Positions 1 through 15,000 of a stretch of DNA of 64,000 nt are shown piece by piece. The stretch's first letter is position 1; every line of letters starts with the position of its first letter. Under the pieces are notes generated by a model. It saw only the letters and a program-made list of their open reading frames with translations. It made no database searches and was not told the origin of the DNA. Source of the DNA: Diacronema lutheri. Taxonomy: Eukaryota > Haptophyta > Pavlovophyceae > Pavlovales > Pavlovaceae. The translations under genes were made by a program, and so were the position numbers. Location: contig JAGTXO010000004.1 of NCBI GenBank assembly GCA_019448385.1, positions 1,178,001 through 1,242,000 on the forward strand, given 5' to 3'.

Positions 1-3000
1 GCGGAGGCGAGCGCGATCGTCGCGGGCGACGGCTTCATCTCCGTGCACGCGAGCGGCGCGCGCCGCCTGTCGGAGGTGCGCACGGCCGCGCGCGCGCTGC
101 GCGACGAGCAGCGCGCGCTCGTGCCGCAGCGCCGCCGACTGCAGGCCTCGTTTAGCACGCAGGACGTGATGGACCTGGTCTTCAACACGTGGCAGATGGC
201 GAGCGGCTGCGAGGCCAAGTGCGACGTGCTCGGCGACCTTGACGGCGACTGCGCCTTCTCGTCGTACGACGTCTTCGCTGGCTCGATCGTCTTCAGCGGC
301 ATCGCGCTCGGCGCGGTCGAGTACGCGTCGCTCTGCCCGGTGATCCAGCGACGGCTCAACGCCAACCTGGACGGCGCGTTTGGGCTGTCGGATCTGCGCT
401 ACCTGCTGCTCACCGTCGGGCGCAAGCTGCACTTTGTGACCAACGTGACGGTCGACTCGGCCGCCGTCGTTGCTGGCTCAACCGGCGACCTCGGCGTGTT
501 TGTGACGTTGCGCAACGCGGCGGGCGCGCCGGTGGTCGCGCAGGCTGGCGTGCGCGCCGAGATCGCGTACCGCATGTCGGACGGCGCGCCGGCGTTCGCG
601 CTTGGCTTGGCGTCGGGCGAGGGCACTTCGCCTGACGGCCACTGGCTCGCGCAGCTGAGCCACGTCGGCGACGGCGTGTACGCGGTCGAGGCGCACGCGT
701 TGCCCTTTTGGCAGCGCCGCACGTTTGGCATCGCCTTCATGCTCGAGACGACGGACGCGGCGGGTCGGACGGAGGACGAGCGGAACGTCGCCTTCCTCGG
801 CAGCAGCGCGTCGCCGTACCGCGAGCAGGGCTCGACATTCGCACCCTTCCTCTCCGTCTCGGTCTCGGGCTTTTTGCCGCCGAGTCCGCCACCCAGCCCG
901 CCGCCCGCTCCGCCACCAAGTCCACCGCCGCGCTCGCCGCCGAGCCCGCCGCCGCCCAGCCAGCCGCCGGCGCCGCCAAGTCCGCCACCGCCGTCGCCGT
1001 CGCCGCCGCCTTTCACCACTGGCACCAAGCCTCCGCTGCCACCTGCGCCGCCGCCGCCCAGCCTACCGCCGCCCTCGCCGTTGCCGCCGCAGCCCCCCTC
1101 GCCGCCGCCGCAGCCCAGCTTACCGCCGTCCACACCACCGCTCGGTGCGGCGTCGCCGCCGGCGCCGCCATCGCCTCCGTCGCTTTGCCCGTACACGCCG
1201 GATGAGCTCGTCTACGGCGCGTTCGCCATGTTCGACGTGCTTTCGAACGGGCCCGGCCTGCCGATCGCCGGCTCCGGCACGACGAACGGCCGGACGGCGC
1301 AGCGCGATTTCGGCTTTTTCTACCGCGCTCGGCCGCAGACGGCCGGCCTAGTGAAGACGACGATACAGGGGTTCAACTTTCTCGCGCGCAACCAGTTCTT
1401 CGCGATGGGCCGCAGCCCCGCCGCCGAGGTGGTTGCGCTCGTGCGCACGCCGACGCTCTACGCCCAGCGCGCACAGCTGCGCGTCGCGTACCAGCTGCGC
1501 GACGCAGCCGGCCGCACGAGCGTGCTCGCGAGCGCGCTGAGCGTCGAGATGACAGTCGAGCATGACGTGACGTCGGTCCTGGCGACGGCGACGTGCGACG
1601 CGCCCGACACGACGAGCGGCGTCGGTCACTGCGCCGTGACAGTCGGCGCCAACTTCTTCTCGAGCGAGACGGCGGGCAGCGCGACCGTCACGCTCTCGTT
1701 GCAATACGGCGGCGCGATCGCGGCAACGGCTGCACCGCGGCCCGTCGCGATCGCTCGCTCGCCGCTGCACGGCACGCTCGGCTCGGCCGGCATGCTCGTG
1801 CGCATCGCCACGTCGCCGCTCTTTGCGGGCGATCAGTTCGACGCGTTTGTCGTGGGCAACAGCGCATCGTTTGTGCTCAAATCCTTCTCTCTTTTGATCG
1901 AATATGATGCGGCTGTGCTCGAGTACGTGGGCCTCGAGAGTGCAAAGCAGGGCGGCTCAGCGCTCTGGGCAACGCCCACCGTCGTGCCCGACGCGCTGAG
2001 CGGCCGGCTGAGCGTCTCGGTCCTCGACGTCGCGAGCGGCACGACGGATGAGCAGGTGACGGGGTCGGCCGTGCCCCTCGTCACCGTGCGCATGCGCGTC
2101 GTGAGCACGGCGGCAGCGGGCGTGACGCACGCCGGCGTGCTGACGATCGAGTCGACGTCGATGCTAAACGCGGGCAACCTCCAGTTCTTGCCCGCCACGC
2201 CTGGTATCGTGCTCGACCACCGCGACGGCTCGCACCCGTCGGGCGAGCTGCGCGTCGAGGCGGTCGTCGCGACGGGCGCGCATGCGTACACGGCCAGCGC
2301 CGAGCTGGTCAACACGGCGCCGCTCACAAGCACGGCGGTCACGGCGCAGGTGGTGGTCGTCGAGCATTACAACCGGCCGGAGACGAGCTCGGCCGAGGTG
2401 AGCACGTACGCGTGCAGCACGAACAGCACCGCCGTGCTCGCCGTCGACAACGCGAGCTGCGCTCTCTCGCTCACGGGCGCGCACACGGCCGGCGCGGCGT
2501 CCGCCGCGATCATCGCCGTCTCGACCGACGGCATGCTCACGGCGCAGACGCCGCTGCGCGTGTGGTACCCCGTCGCGGCGAGCCTGCGCGTCTCGGACGA
2601 TGCGCTGCAGCGCGTGCACGGCCTGATGCGCCCCGGCGCGTGCGCGCAGCCCGGCTACCAGTCGGCCGAGCTCGCGCTCGTCGCCGACTTTGGCGGCGAG
2701 GCGCTGCCGACGGTGAGCGGCGTCGACGTGACGAGCCTTGCGACCTTCGTGTCAAACGCCACCTCGGTCGCGGCCGTCTCGGGCGCGACGGTGACCGGCC
2801 TGAGCGCGGGCGTGGCGACCGTCTCGCTCGGCAACGGCGCGACGTCGGGCGCGAGCGTCGGCATCGACGTGAGCGACACGGTCGTCACGGCGAACCTGAC
2901 GGCCGTGGCGGTCAGCTCGCTCACATGGGCGTCGCAGCCGCCGTCCAACGTGCCGTCCGCGCCTGCCGACTTTGCCTTCACGGCGAGCGCGATGATCGCG

Positions 3001-6000
3001 CAGCAGCTGCGCGCGGAGGGCGACGAGGCGGGCGTGTACGCGTGGGCGCAGTTCAGCGACGGCACGAGCGCGGCCGTGCCCGCGACCGAGCTCGTCGTCA
3101 CACCACTCACGGAGAGCCTCGTCGTCACGCCCGGCAGCGCGAGCCAGCCCGCCAAAGCGACGGTTGCGATCGGCGCCGTGTACGGCTGCGGCGAGCTGGT
3201 GCGCGCGAACTGGACGACGTGCGGCGCGGTCGTCGCGACGGACGACGCGCCCATCTTTCTCGACATGCCGGTCCCGAGCGGGCTGCGCGCGTCGTCGACG
3301 CAGGCGCGGCTCACGGCGCCAGACGACCCGGCCGCGCAGGCGCCCATCGGCGTGCGCACGGCCGCGACGATCCGCGTGTTTGTCGACTTCGACTCGGGCG
3401 CGTCGGCCGACTTTTCGGCTGACTCGCGCGCGCAGATCGCGCTGGATGCGCCGTCGCAAACGTGCGCGACCACGTCAGGCGCGAACGTGGTGTCAATCTT
3501 GAGCGGCGCGAGCTGTGCCTCGATCACCGTGCTCGTCTCCGTGCCGTCCTTTGGCCTGCAGCAGAGCGTCACGATTCCTGTCGTCTACCTCGATCGGCTG
3601 TACGTGCAGGCAACGCCGTACCCGCCATTTGCCGGCAGCACGGCGGCGGCGTTCGTGCGGCACACGCTGTACAAGGTGGACTGCACGCCCTACTACCAGC
3701 ACGCCACGCCGACCGCGCACGTTGTGCTCAGCGACGCAACGCAGCAGGCCGTTACGGCGGCCACGTTGTTTGCGTCGACGAACGCGGCGGTGATTGCCGT
3801 CACCGGCTCAGGCGTCAGCTCGCGGCTGCGCGGCACGAGCGTCGGCATCGTCAACGTGACGGCAACGTGGGCGGGCGTGACGAGCGAAGCGTACGACCTG
3901 GACGTGACCGCCATGCAGGCCAACGTGACGTCGCTCGCGCTCTCGTACACCGGGCTGTCAAGCGCGGACACGCTCGTTGGGATCGCGGGCGCGGCGCGCG
4001 CGTCCGCGCGCGTGCGCGTCGCGTTCACGGATGGGACGGTCTTCAACAACTTCTTCGGCTTGGTCGACTGGATCCCGACGTCCGCGCTTCTCCTCTTCTC
4101 GAGCGCGGCGCCCGCCGTGCTGCCCACCACCGAGCATGGCGTCGTGACGCTGCTCGACAACTATCACGAGCGCATCGCGATGACCGTCGTGTCGGCGTGC
4201 GACGGGCTCGTGCGCAACAGCCGCGCGCTCGCGGCTAACCTCGCGCCGGCGGCGGGCGACGTCGACCTGGGCAACGTGTTTGGCGTGCAGTTCGACCAGG
4301 TGGGCGACACGGTGCAGGTGCCCGTGCGCATCCACGCCGTCGGTCAGCTCAAGAACTTCCAGATCGACGTCGACATCGACCCTGCGGTCTTCGAGGCGAG
4401 CGCGTGCGACCAGGGCGCGTCGTGGGGCGGGCTGTGGTCGTGCACGCTCAACGACCCGGCGGACAAGGTGACGATCGTCGGCAACGACGCGGACTCGACG
4501 CTCAGCGGCGCCGCGCTCGAGGTGGCGGTCGTCTACCTGCGCGTCAAGTCGGCCGCCGTCTCGCCGATCGGCGGCACGATCGTCGAGCTGACGCAGTACG
4601 TGAATGGCGCCGAATCGCGCGCGGAGGCGAGCGCGATCGTCGCGGGCGACGGCTTCATCTCCGTGCACGCGAGCGGCGCGCGCCGCCTGTCGGAGGTGCG
4701 CACGGCCGCGCGCGCGCTGCGCGACGAGCAGCGCGCGCTCGTGCCGCAGCGCCGCCGACTGCAGGCCTCGTTTAGCACGCAGGACGTGATGGACCTGGTC
4801 TTCAACACGTGGCAGATGGCGAGCGGCTGCGAGGCCAAGTGCGACGTGCTCGGCGACCTTGACGGCGACTGCGCCTTCTCGTCGTACGACGTCTTCGCTG
4901 GCTCGATCGTCTTCAGCGGCATCGCGCTCGGCGCGGTCGAGTACGCGGCGCTCTGCCCGGTGATCCAGCGGCGGCTCAACGCCAACCTGGACGCCGCGTT
5001 TGGGCTGCCGGATCTGCGCTACCTGCTGCTCACCGTCGGGCGCAAGCTGCACTTTGTGACCAACGTGACGGTCGACTCGGCCGCCGTCGTTGCTGGCTCA
5101 ACCGGCGACCTCGGCGTGTTTGTGACGTTGCGCAACGCGGCGGGCGCGCCGGTGGTCGTGCAGGCTGGCGTGCGCGCCGAGATCGCGTACCGCATGTCGG
5201 ACGGCGCGCCGGCGTTCGCGCTTGGCTTGGCGTCGGGCGAGGGCACTTCGCCTGACGGCCACTGGCTCGCGCAGCTGAGCCACGTCGGCGACGGCGTGTA
5301 CGCGGTCGAGGCGCACGCGTTGCCCTTTTGGCAACGCCGCACGTTTGGGATCGCCTTCATGCTCGAGACGACGGACGCGGCGGGTCGGACGGAGGACGAG
5401 CGGAACGTCGCCTTCCTCGGCAGTAGCGCGTCACCGTACCGCGAGCAGGGCTCGACATTCGCGCCGTACGCGACGGTGATGGTCTCGGGGTTCACGCCGC
5501 CCTCGCCGCCCCACTCGCCGCCACCAAGTCCGCCGCCGCCATCGCCGCAACCGCCGCCGCCGAGCTCGCCGCCGAGCTCGCCGCCTTTCCCGCCGGTCGC
5601 GCTTCCGCCGTCGCCGCCGCCGCCCAGCCTGCCACCGCCCTCGCCGCACTCGCCAATGGCGAGCGGTTCGCCCGCGCCGCCGCCAAGTCCGCCTTTGCCG
5701 CCATCCGAATGCCCGTACACGCCCGAGGAGCTTGTCGACGGCGCCAAAGCGCTGCTCGCGACGAGTGTAAGCGGGCCAGGCTTTGTCGTTGACGGAGGCG
5801 CCTCGATGAGCGGCCGCACATTCGCGCAGCGCGTCGCCTTCTTCCAACGCTTCCCGCCGACGACGGCCGGGTCGGTAACGGCGGCGCTGCAACGGCTTGG
5901 CTATCGTTCTATCGTGTCCAGCTTCGAGGTGGCCGTCGCCGACGTGGCGAGTGTATCCGCCGTGCTGCGCACGCCGACGCTCTACGCCGAGCGCAACCGG

Positions 6001-9000
6001 CTGCGCGTCGCGTACCAGGCGCGCGACGCGGCGGGCCGCACGTCCTTCCGCACGGCCGGGCTGAGCGTGCAGATGGCCGTCGCGCACGACGGCACGTCGG
6101 CGAGCGAGACGGCGACGTGCGCAGGCGTGGGCGCAGGTGGGATCGGGCTGTGCACGCTCGACCTGCCAGGCGCCTTCTTCACGAGTGCGGCGGCGGGCAG
6201 CGCGGCCGTCACGCTCACCGCGCGCTACGGCGGCGCGATCGTCGCGACGACCGCCGCCGGCAGCGTCGCGCTCGCGCGCTCGCCCGTGCACGCCGCGTTG
6301 CTTGACGGCGCAGGCGTCGTCGCGCGTATGGCGACGACGCCGCTTTTCCCAAGCGACCCGTTCGCGCTGATCGTCTCGGCGCACACGGGCGGCTTCGCGC
6401 TCAAATCCTTCTCCGTCATCGTGCGGTTCGATCCGGCTGTAGTGCACTTTGTTGGCGTGACGGGCAGCGCCCTCTTCGCCTCGCCCACGCTCAGCGTCGA
6501 TGCGGCGGCGGGCGTGCTCAGCGTCTCGGTGCTCGACACAATGGGCTCGACGAGCAACGACGAGGTGAGCAGCACGGCACTCGACTTGCTCACCGTCGAG
6601 CTGCGCGTCGCGAGCTCGGCGTCAAAGGGCGTGTTGCACGCCGCCGTCGTCACGATCGAGGCCGCTTCGTTTGTCAACTCGGGCACGATTCAATTCCTCG
6701 AGGCCACGCCCGGTGTCGTCCTCGACCACCGCGACGGCTCGCACCCGTCGGGCGAGCTGCGCGTCGAGGCGGTCGTCGCGACAGGCGCGCACGCATACAC
6801 GGCCAGCGCCGAGCTGGTCAACACGGCGCCGCTCACGGGCACGGCGGTCACGGCGCAGGTGGTGGTCGTCGAGCACTACAACCGCGCAAACACGGCGTCG
6901 GCCGTTGCGACCACGTCGTACGCGTGCAGCACGAACAGCACCGCCGTGCTCGCCGTCGACAACGCGAGCTGCGCTCTCTCGCTCACGGGCGCGCACACGG
7001 CCGGCGCGGCGTCCGCCGTGATCATCGCCGTCTCGACCGACGGCATGCTCACGGCGCAGACGCCGCTGCGCGTGTGGTACCCCGTCGCGGCGAGCCTGCG
7101 CGTCTCGGACGATGCGCTGCAGCGCGTGCACGGCCTGATGCGCCCCGGCGCGTGCGCGCAGCCCGGCTACCAGTCGGCCGAGCTCGCGCTCGTCGCCGAC
7201 TTTGGCGGCGAGGCGCTGCCGACGGTGAGCGGCGTCGACGTGACGAGCCTTGCGACCTTCGTGTCGAACGCCACCTCGGTCGCGGCCGTCTCGGGCGCGA
7301 CGGTGACCGGCCTGAGCGCGGGCGTGGCGACCGTCTCGCTCGGCAACGGCGCGACGTCGGGCGCGAGCGTCAACATCGGCGTGAGCGACACGGTCGTCAC
7401 GGCGAACCTGACGGCCGTGGCGGTCAGCTCGCTCACGTGGGCGTTGCAGCCGCCGTCCAACGTGCCGTCCGCGCCTGCCGACTTTGCCTTCACGGCGAGC
7501 GCGATGATCGCGCAGCAGCTGCGCGCGGAGGGCGACGAGGCGGGCGTGTACGCGTGGGCGCAGTTCAGCGACGGCACGAGCGCGGCTGTGCCCGCAACTC
7601 AGCTCGTCGTCACACCACTCACGGACAGCCTCGTCGTCTCGCCCGGCAACGCCATCCGCCCGTGGCGCGTGAACGTCGCGACGGGCGCGCTCTTCGGCTG
7701 CGGCGAGCTGGTGCGCGCGAACTGGACGACGTGCGGCGCGGTCGTCGCGACGGACGACGCGCCCATCTTTCTCGACATGCCGGTCCCGAGCGGGCTGCGC
7801 GCGTCGTCGACGCAGGCGCGGCTCACGGCGCCGGACGACCCGGCCGCGCAGGCGCCCGTCAGCGTGCGCACGGCCGCGACGATCCGCGTGTTTGTCGACT
7901 TCGACTCGGGCGCGTCGGCCGACTTTTCGGCTGACTCGCGCGCGCAGATCGCGCTGGATGCGCCGTCGCAAACGTGCGCGACCACGTCGGGCGCGAACGT
8001 GGTGTCAATCTTGAGCGGCGCGAGCTGTGCCTCGATCACCGTGCTCGTCTCCGTGCCGTCCTTTGGCCTGCAGCAGAGCGTCACGATTCTCGTCGTCTAC
8101 CTCGACCGGCTGTACGTGCGGACCACGCCGTACCCGCCATTTGCCGGCAGCACGGCGGCGGCGTTCGTGCGGCACACGCTGTACAAGGTGGACTGCACGC
8201 CCTACTATCAGCACGCCACGCCGACCGCGCACGTTGTGCTCAGCGACGCAACGCAGCAGGCCGTTACGGCGGCCACGTCGTTTGCGTCGACGAACGCGGC
8301 GGTGATTGCCGTCACCGGCTCAGGCGTCAGCTCGCGGCTGCGCGGCACGAGCGTCGGCATCGTCAACGTGACGGCGACGTGGGCGGGCGTGACGAGCGCC
8401 GCCCACGAGATGGGCGTGACCAACGAGTTGACCGTCGTGGCGCGGATGAGCATCGCGTTTAACGGCCTGCCAAGCGCGACGCTGTTGGGCCTCGTTGGCA
8501 CGCAGCGCGCGACGAGCGTGCGCGTCGAGTTTGACGACGGCACGGTCTTCACCGACGTCTTCACGCGCGTTGATTGGATTCCGCCCGCCGCGCTCCTTCG
8601 GCTCAACTCGTCGGCGCCAGCGGCGATCAGCATTTCGGCCGGCGGTGTGATGACGCTGGGCGGCAACCATCCGGAGCGCGTCGAGATGAGCGTCACGTCG
8701 GCGTGCGACGCGGGCACGACGGCGGTGGGTTTCCTCGCGGCCAACTTGCTCGCGGACGTGGGTGACGTTGACTTGGGCAACGTGCTCGGCGTGCAGTTCG
8801 ACCAATTCGACGGCCTCGTCGAGGTGCCCGTTCGCGTCAATTCTCACACGGGCGCGCTCAAGAACTTCCAGATCGACGTCTTCTTCGACGACGCGGTCTT
8901 GCTCGCGACAAGCTGCACGATTGGCGCGCAGTGGGGTGGCTTGTGGACGTGCACGCGCAACGACCCGACCAACGTCGTGACGATCGTGGGCAATGACGCG

Positions 9001-12000
9001 CAGTCCTCGTTCCAAGGCGCGGACCTCGAGGTGGCAGTGATCGTCTTTGAGGTCCAGTCGACGGCGCAGATGACGATTCGCGGCTCGGTCGCGCAGATCA
9101 TCTGGTTCGTCGGCGACGAGCGCGAGACTTCGTCCGGTGCGCTCTTCGCCGGCGAAGGCGACGTCCTCGTTGTGGCAGGCGGCGCACGCCGCCTCGACGC
9201 GATGCACGATCGCGTCGCCGCGCGGCGCGCGTCCGACGCCGAGTCGGCCGCGCACCGACGGCAGCTGCAGGCGGGCTCGCTCTCGCCCTCGCAGATCCAG
9301 GACTACGTCTTCAACGACTACGCCATGGCGAGCGGCTGCGAGGCCAAGTGCGACGTGCTCGGCGACCTCGACGGCGACTGCGCCTTCGGTTCGTCCGACC
9401 TGCTCGCCGCGTCGGTCGTCTTCAACGGGATCGGGCTCGGCGCGGTCGAGTACGCGGCGCTCTGCCCGGTGATCCAGCGGCGGCTCAACGCCAACCTGGA
9501 CGACGAGTTTGGCCTCGTCGACCTGCGCTACCTGCTCCTTGTGATCGCGCGCAAGCTGCACTTCGTGACGTCGGTCGTGACGGACGTCGGCGGCGTCGTC
9601 GCCGGTCAGCGCGACGACTTTGCGCTCTCGATCGCGCTGACCAACCTGCACGGCGTGGCGGTCACGTCGCAGGCTGGCGTGCGCGCCGAGATCTCGTACC
9701 GGCTGAGCGATGGCGTGCCCGTCTACGCCGTCGGCTCTTCGGGCGGCGCGTCCGCCGAGGGGCACTGGGTCGCGCAGCTCGCGCACGTCGGCGGTGGCAT
9801 CTACCGCGCTGCGGTGTACCCGCAGCCGTTCTGGCTGTCGGGCCGCGCGTTTGGCTACGCGTTCATGCTCGAGACGACAGACGCGCTCGGCGAGGGTGAG
9901 ATCGAGCGCAACTACGCCTTCTTCGGCTCGAGCGTCTCGCCGTACCGCGAGCAGGGCTCGTCGTTCCGCGAGTTCGGCAACGTCACGGTTTTGGGCGGAG
10001 GTGGCTTTGAGCTTTCGCCACCGCGCCCGCCGCCGCCGCCACCGAGCCCGCCGCGACCGCCGCCCACGCCCGCGCCACCGCCGCCGCCGAGCCCACCGAG
10101 CTCGCCACCGAGCCCGCCGGCGCGGCCGCCACCGCCGCCGCCGAGCCCGCCGCCAAGCCCGCCCGCGCCGCCGTCGCCACCGAGCTCACCGCCGGCCTCG
10201 CCGGCGCACCCGCCGCCGCCGCCACGCCCGCCGCTCGATTGCGTCGCGCCTGGCGAGCTCGTCGCGGGCGCGTCGGTGCTGCTCGCCGCGTCCGCGTCCG
10301 GCCCGGGCTTTGCGCTCGACGGCACGATGACGGCGGTGAACGCCACCTTTGGCAGCGACTTTGGCTTCTTCGCGCGCTTCCCGCCCCTCACGGGCGGCGC
10401 GGTCGGCGCGACGATCCAGGGCTACGGCTACAAGGCGCTCTCGAGCGCGGTCACGATGGCGCTCGCGCCCGTGGCGAGCGTGTCCGCCGTGTTGCGCACG
10501 CCGACGCTCTACGCCGACCGGCGCGCGCTGCGCGTCGCGTACCAGGCGCGCGACGCGGCGGGCCGCACGGCCGCGAATGCCGCCTTGGCGACGCTCAGCG
10601 TGACGCACGTTACGACGGGCGCGACGGAGTCCTTTGCGTGCGGCAGTGTGGGCGCCGGCGGCATTGGCCTGTGCGCGCACGAGCTGAGCGCGAGCTTCTT
10701 CTCGACCGCCGCCGCCGGTAGCGCGAGCCTCACGCTCGCGGTGGGTGGCATCAGCGAGGCCGTCGGCGCCGTCGCGCTGGCGCGCGCGCCCGTCGTTGGC
10801 GCGCTCGCGCAGGCGGGCGTCAGCGCGGCAATCGTCGCGTCGCCGCGCTTCCCGGGCGACACGTTCAGCGTGCCGATACGCGCGCACACGGGCGGCTTCG
10901 CGCTCACGTCCTTCTCGCTGCTCGTGCGATTCGACCCGGCGGTGCTGCAGTTCGCGAGCGCAAGCCACAGCGCGCTCTACGGCACGCCGACGGTCGCGCA
11001 GGACAACGGCGCGGGGCGAGTTGCGGTGCAGGTGGTCGACACGGCCGCCTCGACGAGCGCCGGCGACGTGACGGGCACGGGCGTGCTGCTCATCACGCTG
11101 CAGATGCGCGTCGCGCTGGGTGCGCCGGCGGGCGTAACGCACGGTAACGCGCTGTCAGTTTCCGTCGGCGAGTTAATCAACGACCTCAACGTTGTCTTTC
11201 TTGCAGGCGCGCCGGGCGTTGTGCTCGACTCGCGCGACGGCTCGAGTGCCGCTGGCCAGCTCCTTGTCGAGGCCGTCACGCCCGTTGGCGCGCACGCGTA
11301 CGTGACGCGCCCGGCGCTCGTTGTGCAGGATGGCGCCGAGCTGGTCAACACGGCGCCGCTCACGGGCACGGCGGTCACGGCGCAGGTGGTGGTCGTCGAG
11401 CACTACAACCGCGCAAACACGGCGTCGGCCGTTGCGACCACGTCGTACGCGTGCAGCACGAACAGCACCGCCGTGCTCGCCGTCGACAACGCGAGCTGCG
11501 CTCTCTCGCTCACGGGCGCGCACACGGCCGGCGCGGCGTCCGCCGTGATCATCGCCGTCTCGACCGACGGCATGCTCACGGCGCAGACGCCGCTGCGCGT
11601 GTGGTACCCCGTCGCGGCGAGCCTGCGCGTCTCGGACGATGCGCTGCAGCGCGTGCACGGCCTGATGCGCCCCGGCGCGTGCGCGCAGCCTGGCTACCAG
11701 TCGGCCGAGCTCGCGCTCGTCGCCGACTTTGGCGGCGAGGCGCTGCCGACGGTGAGCGGCGTCGACGTGACGAGCCTTGCGACCTTCGTGTCGAACGCCA
11801 CCTCGGTCGCGGCCGTCTCGGGCGCGACGGTGATCGGCCTGAGCGCGGGCGTGGCGACCGTCTCGCTCGGCAACGGCGCGACGTCGGGCGCGAGCGTCAA
11901 CATCGGCGTGAGCGACGCGGTCGTCACGGCGAACCTGACGGCCGTTGCGGTCAGCTCGCTCACGTGGGCGTCGCAGCCGCCGTCCAACGTGCCGTCCGCG

Positions 12001-15000
12001 CCTGCCGACTTTGCCTTCACGGCGAGCGCGATGATCGCGCAGCAGCTGCGCGCGGAGGGCGACGAGGCGGGCGTGTACGCGTGGGCGCAGTTCAGCGACG
12101 GCACGAGCGCGGCCGTGCCCGCGACCGAGCTCGTCGTCACATCACGCACCAGCGCCATCGCCGTGTCTGCCGGCAGCGCGAGCCAGCCGTGGACGCTGAC
12201 CGTCGCAACGGGCGCGACGCCGCAGTGCGGTGAGCTGCTTGACGCGGTGTGGACCGTGTGTGGCGCGCCTGTCGCTTCAGACGAGGCATACGTGCACCTC
12301 GACCTCCCGGCGCCCTCGTTGATGACCGTCACGTCGAGCGCGGCGCGGCTGACGTCGCCCGGCGACCCGGCATCACGGCTGCCGCACGGGCATGCCGTGC
12401 GCGTCGAGTCGTCGATCGGCGTGCGCGTCCATTTCGACACGGCCGTCATCGACTTCAGCAATGACGCGCGCACGAGCATCAGCGTGTCGGCGCCGTCGCG
12501 CGCGTGCGCCTTCATGCGCACGCGCACCGTCGTCGCGATGATTGGTGGCTCGACGTGCAGCAGCGTCACGCTGGACGTTGAGATCGCCAGCTACGGCCTT
12601 GCTCAATCGTTGAGCATTCCCGTCGTCTACCTTGACCGGCTGTACGTGCGGGCCACGCCGTACCCGCCATTTGCCGGCAGCACGGCGGCGACGTTCGTGC
12701 GGCGCGTTCTGCGCAAAATCGACTGCACGCCCTACTACCAGCGGCAGACGGTGATGACGAGGGCGGTGCTCACGCCGGCGGCGGGCGTCGCTGACGAGTA
12801 TGACATCAAGACCGTCGTCACGTACGCGTCGAGCGACGACGCGACGCTCAGCGTCTCGGGCACGCTGCTACGCGCACACGCCGTCGGCGTGGCCAACGTG
12901 ACGGCAACGTGGCTTGCGCGCGAGAGCGCGGCGTACGAAGTGTCGGTGACGGACGAGCCGGCGGTTATCAGCGGGCTGCAAGTCGCCTTCCAAGGGCTGA
13001 CGAGCCAGACGCTGTACGGGCCCGTCGGCACGCAGTCTCGCATCAAGGCGCGCGTGCTCTTCGACGACGGCACCGAGTTCGTCAACTTCGTCAAGGACGT
13101 GGACTGGGTGCCACCGCCCGCGCTGCTCACCTTCACGAGCGCCGCGCCCGCCGCCGCGCCCGCCTCGCCCGCCGGCTTCCTCACGCTGCTCGCCAACCAC
13201 CACGAGCCGGTGCTCGTGACGGCAACGTCGGTCTGCGCCGCGCAGCGCAGCGCGTCGAGCGCCGTGCCCGCAAACCTCGAGCCTGCGGACGGCGACGTGG
13301 ACCTGGGCTCGCGCTTCGGCGTGCAGTTTGCGCAGGACGGCGACACGCTCGCCGTCGCCGTGCGCGTGCGCACCGCCGGCACGCTCAAGAGCTTCCAGAT
13401 TGACCTCCACTTCGACCCGGCCGTCGTGCTCGCATCGTCATGCGTCGCGGGCGCCGATTGGGCGGGCCTCTTCACGTGCACGATCAACTCACCGACGGAC
13501 GTGGCGTCGATCCTCGGCTCGGACCTCGAGTTCTCGCACTCCGACGCTGAGTTCCACGTTGCGCTCCTGACCTTCGCCGTGCAGTCGGGCGGCCTTTCCG
13601 CCATCCGCGGCACCGTCGTCTCGCTCGTGCAGCGCGTCGGCGCGACCAACGTCGTCGCGGGCGGCTTTGCGCTCGAGGCGGGCGAGGGGCCAGTGGCAGT
13701 CACGCTCAGCCAGCGCCGGCGCCTTGACGCGATCCTTGCCAGCCACGCGCTCGCGCGCGAGCGCCAGCTCGTCGCGGACGCGGACGCGCGCGAAGACGCG
13801 GGCACGGACTCGGGCACGGACTCGGGCACGGACTCGGGCACGGGCGCCGCCGGCGCGCTCGGCCGACGGCAGCTGCAGGCGGCGGCCCTTTCGCGTGCAG
13901 AGATCGAATACGAGGTGCTCAGCCGGCTGCGGCTGGCAAGCGCGTGCGAGAGCAAGAACGCCGTCTTTGGCGACCTCGACGGCGACGGCATCGTCAACGT
14001 GAACGACGTGCTCGCCGCGTCGTACGTGTCGGCGGGCATCTCGCTCGGCGTCGTCTCCTACGCGCAGCTGTGCCCCGTGATCCGCGCGCGGCTCGACCAC
14101 ACGCTGGACGGCACTTTCAGCCTGGCGGACATCAAGTATCTGCTGCTCACCGCCGGCCGCAAGCTCCACTTTGTGCGCTCCGTCGTCACCGAGTCTTCTG
14201 GTGTCGTCTCGGGCACGACGGGCGAGTTGTCGGTCGAAGTGACGCTGCGCGACCGGAATGGCCTCGCACCGATCGCGAGCCAGACGGGCATGCGCGCCGA
14301 GCTGGGCTACTTGCGCGAGGAGGGTGCGCCCGTTTACAGCGCCGGCTCGGCCAACTCAACAAGCGCGTCGGGCTACTGGGTCGCAAACCTCGAGACGGCG
14401 AGCGGCAGCGGCGTGTACACGGCGCGCGTGCGGCCGCACCCCTTCTGGGTGTCGGGCAGGCTGATCGGCGTCGTGGTGATGCTCGAGACGACGACGGCGC
14501 TTGGCGGGCCGGAGGAGCGCTTTGCCTTCCTCGGAAGCACCGCCGGACCGTACGCCGCCGCCGGCTCGACCTTCAGGCCGCTCAAGTCGATCGCTGTGAC
14601 GGGGCCCACAGTCGTGCTTCCGCCGAGCCCGCCGCCGTCGCCGTCGCCGAGCCCGCCGCCGAGCCTGCCGCCGAGCCCGCCGCCGCCACTTCCGCCGCCG
14701 AGCCCGCCGCCGCCGACGCCGCCGCCGAGTCCGCCGCCACCCAAGCCTCCGCCCAGCCCGCCGCCGCCGGGCGCGCCGCCGTCGCCGCCGCCGGTCGCCT
14801 GCCTTGATGGACACCGCCTCGTCGCGGGCGCGTCGGTGCTGCTCGCCGCGTCCGCGTCCGGCCCGGGCTTTGCGCTCGACGGCACGATGACGGCGGTGAA
14901 CGCCACCTTTGGCAGCGACTTTGGCTTCTTCGCGCGCTTCCCGCCCCTCACGGGCGGCGCGGTCGGCGCGACGATCCAGGGCTACGGCTACAAGGCGCTC

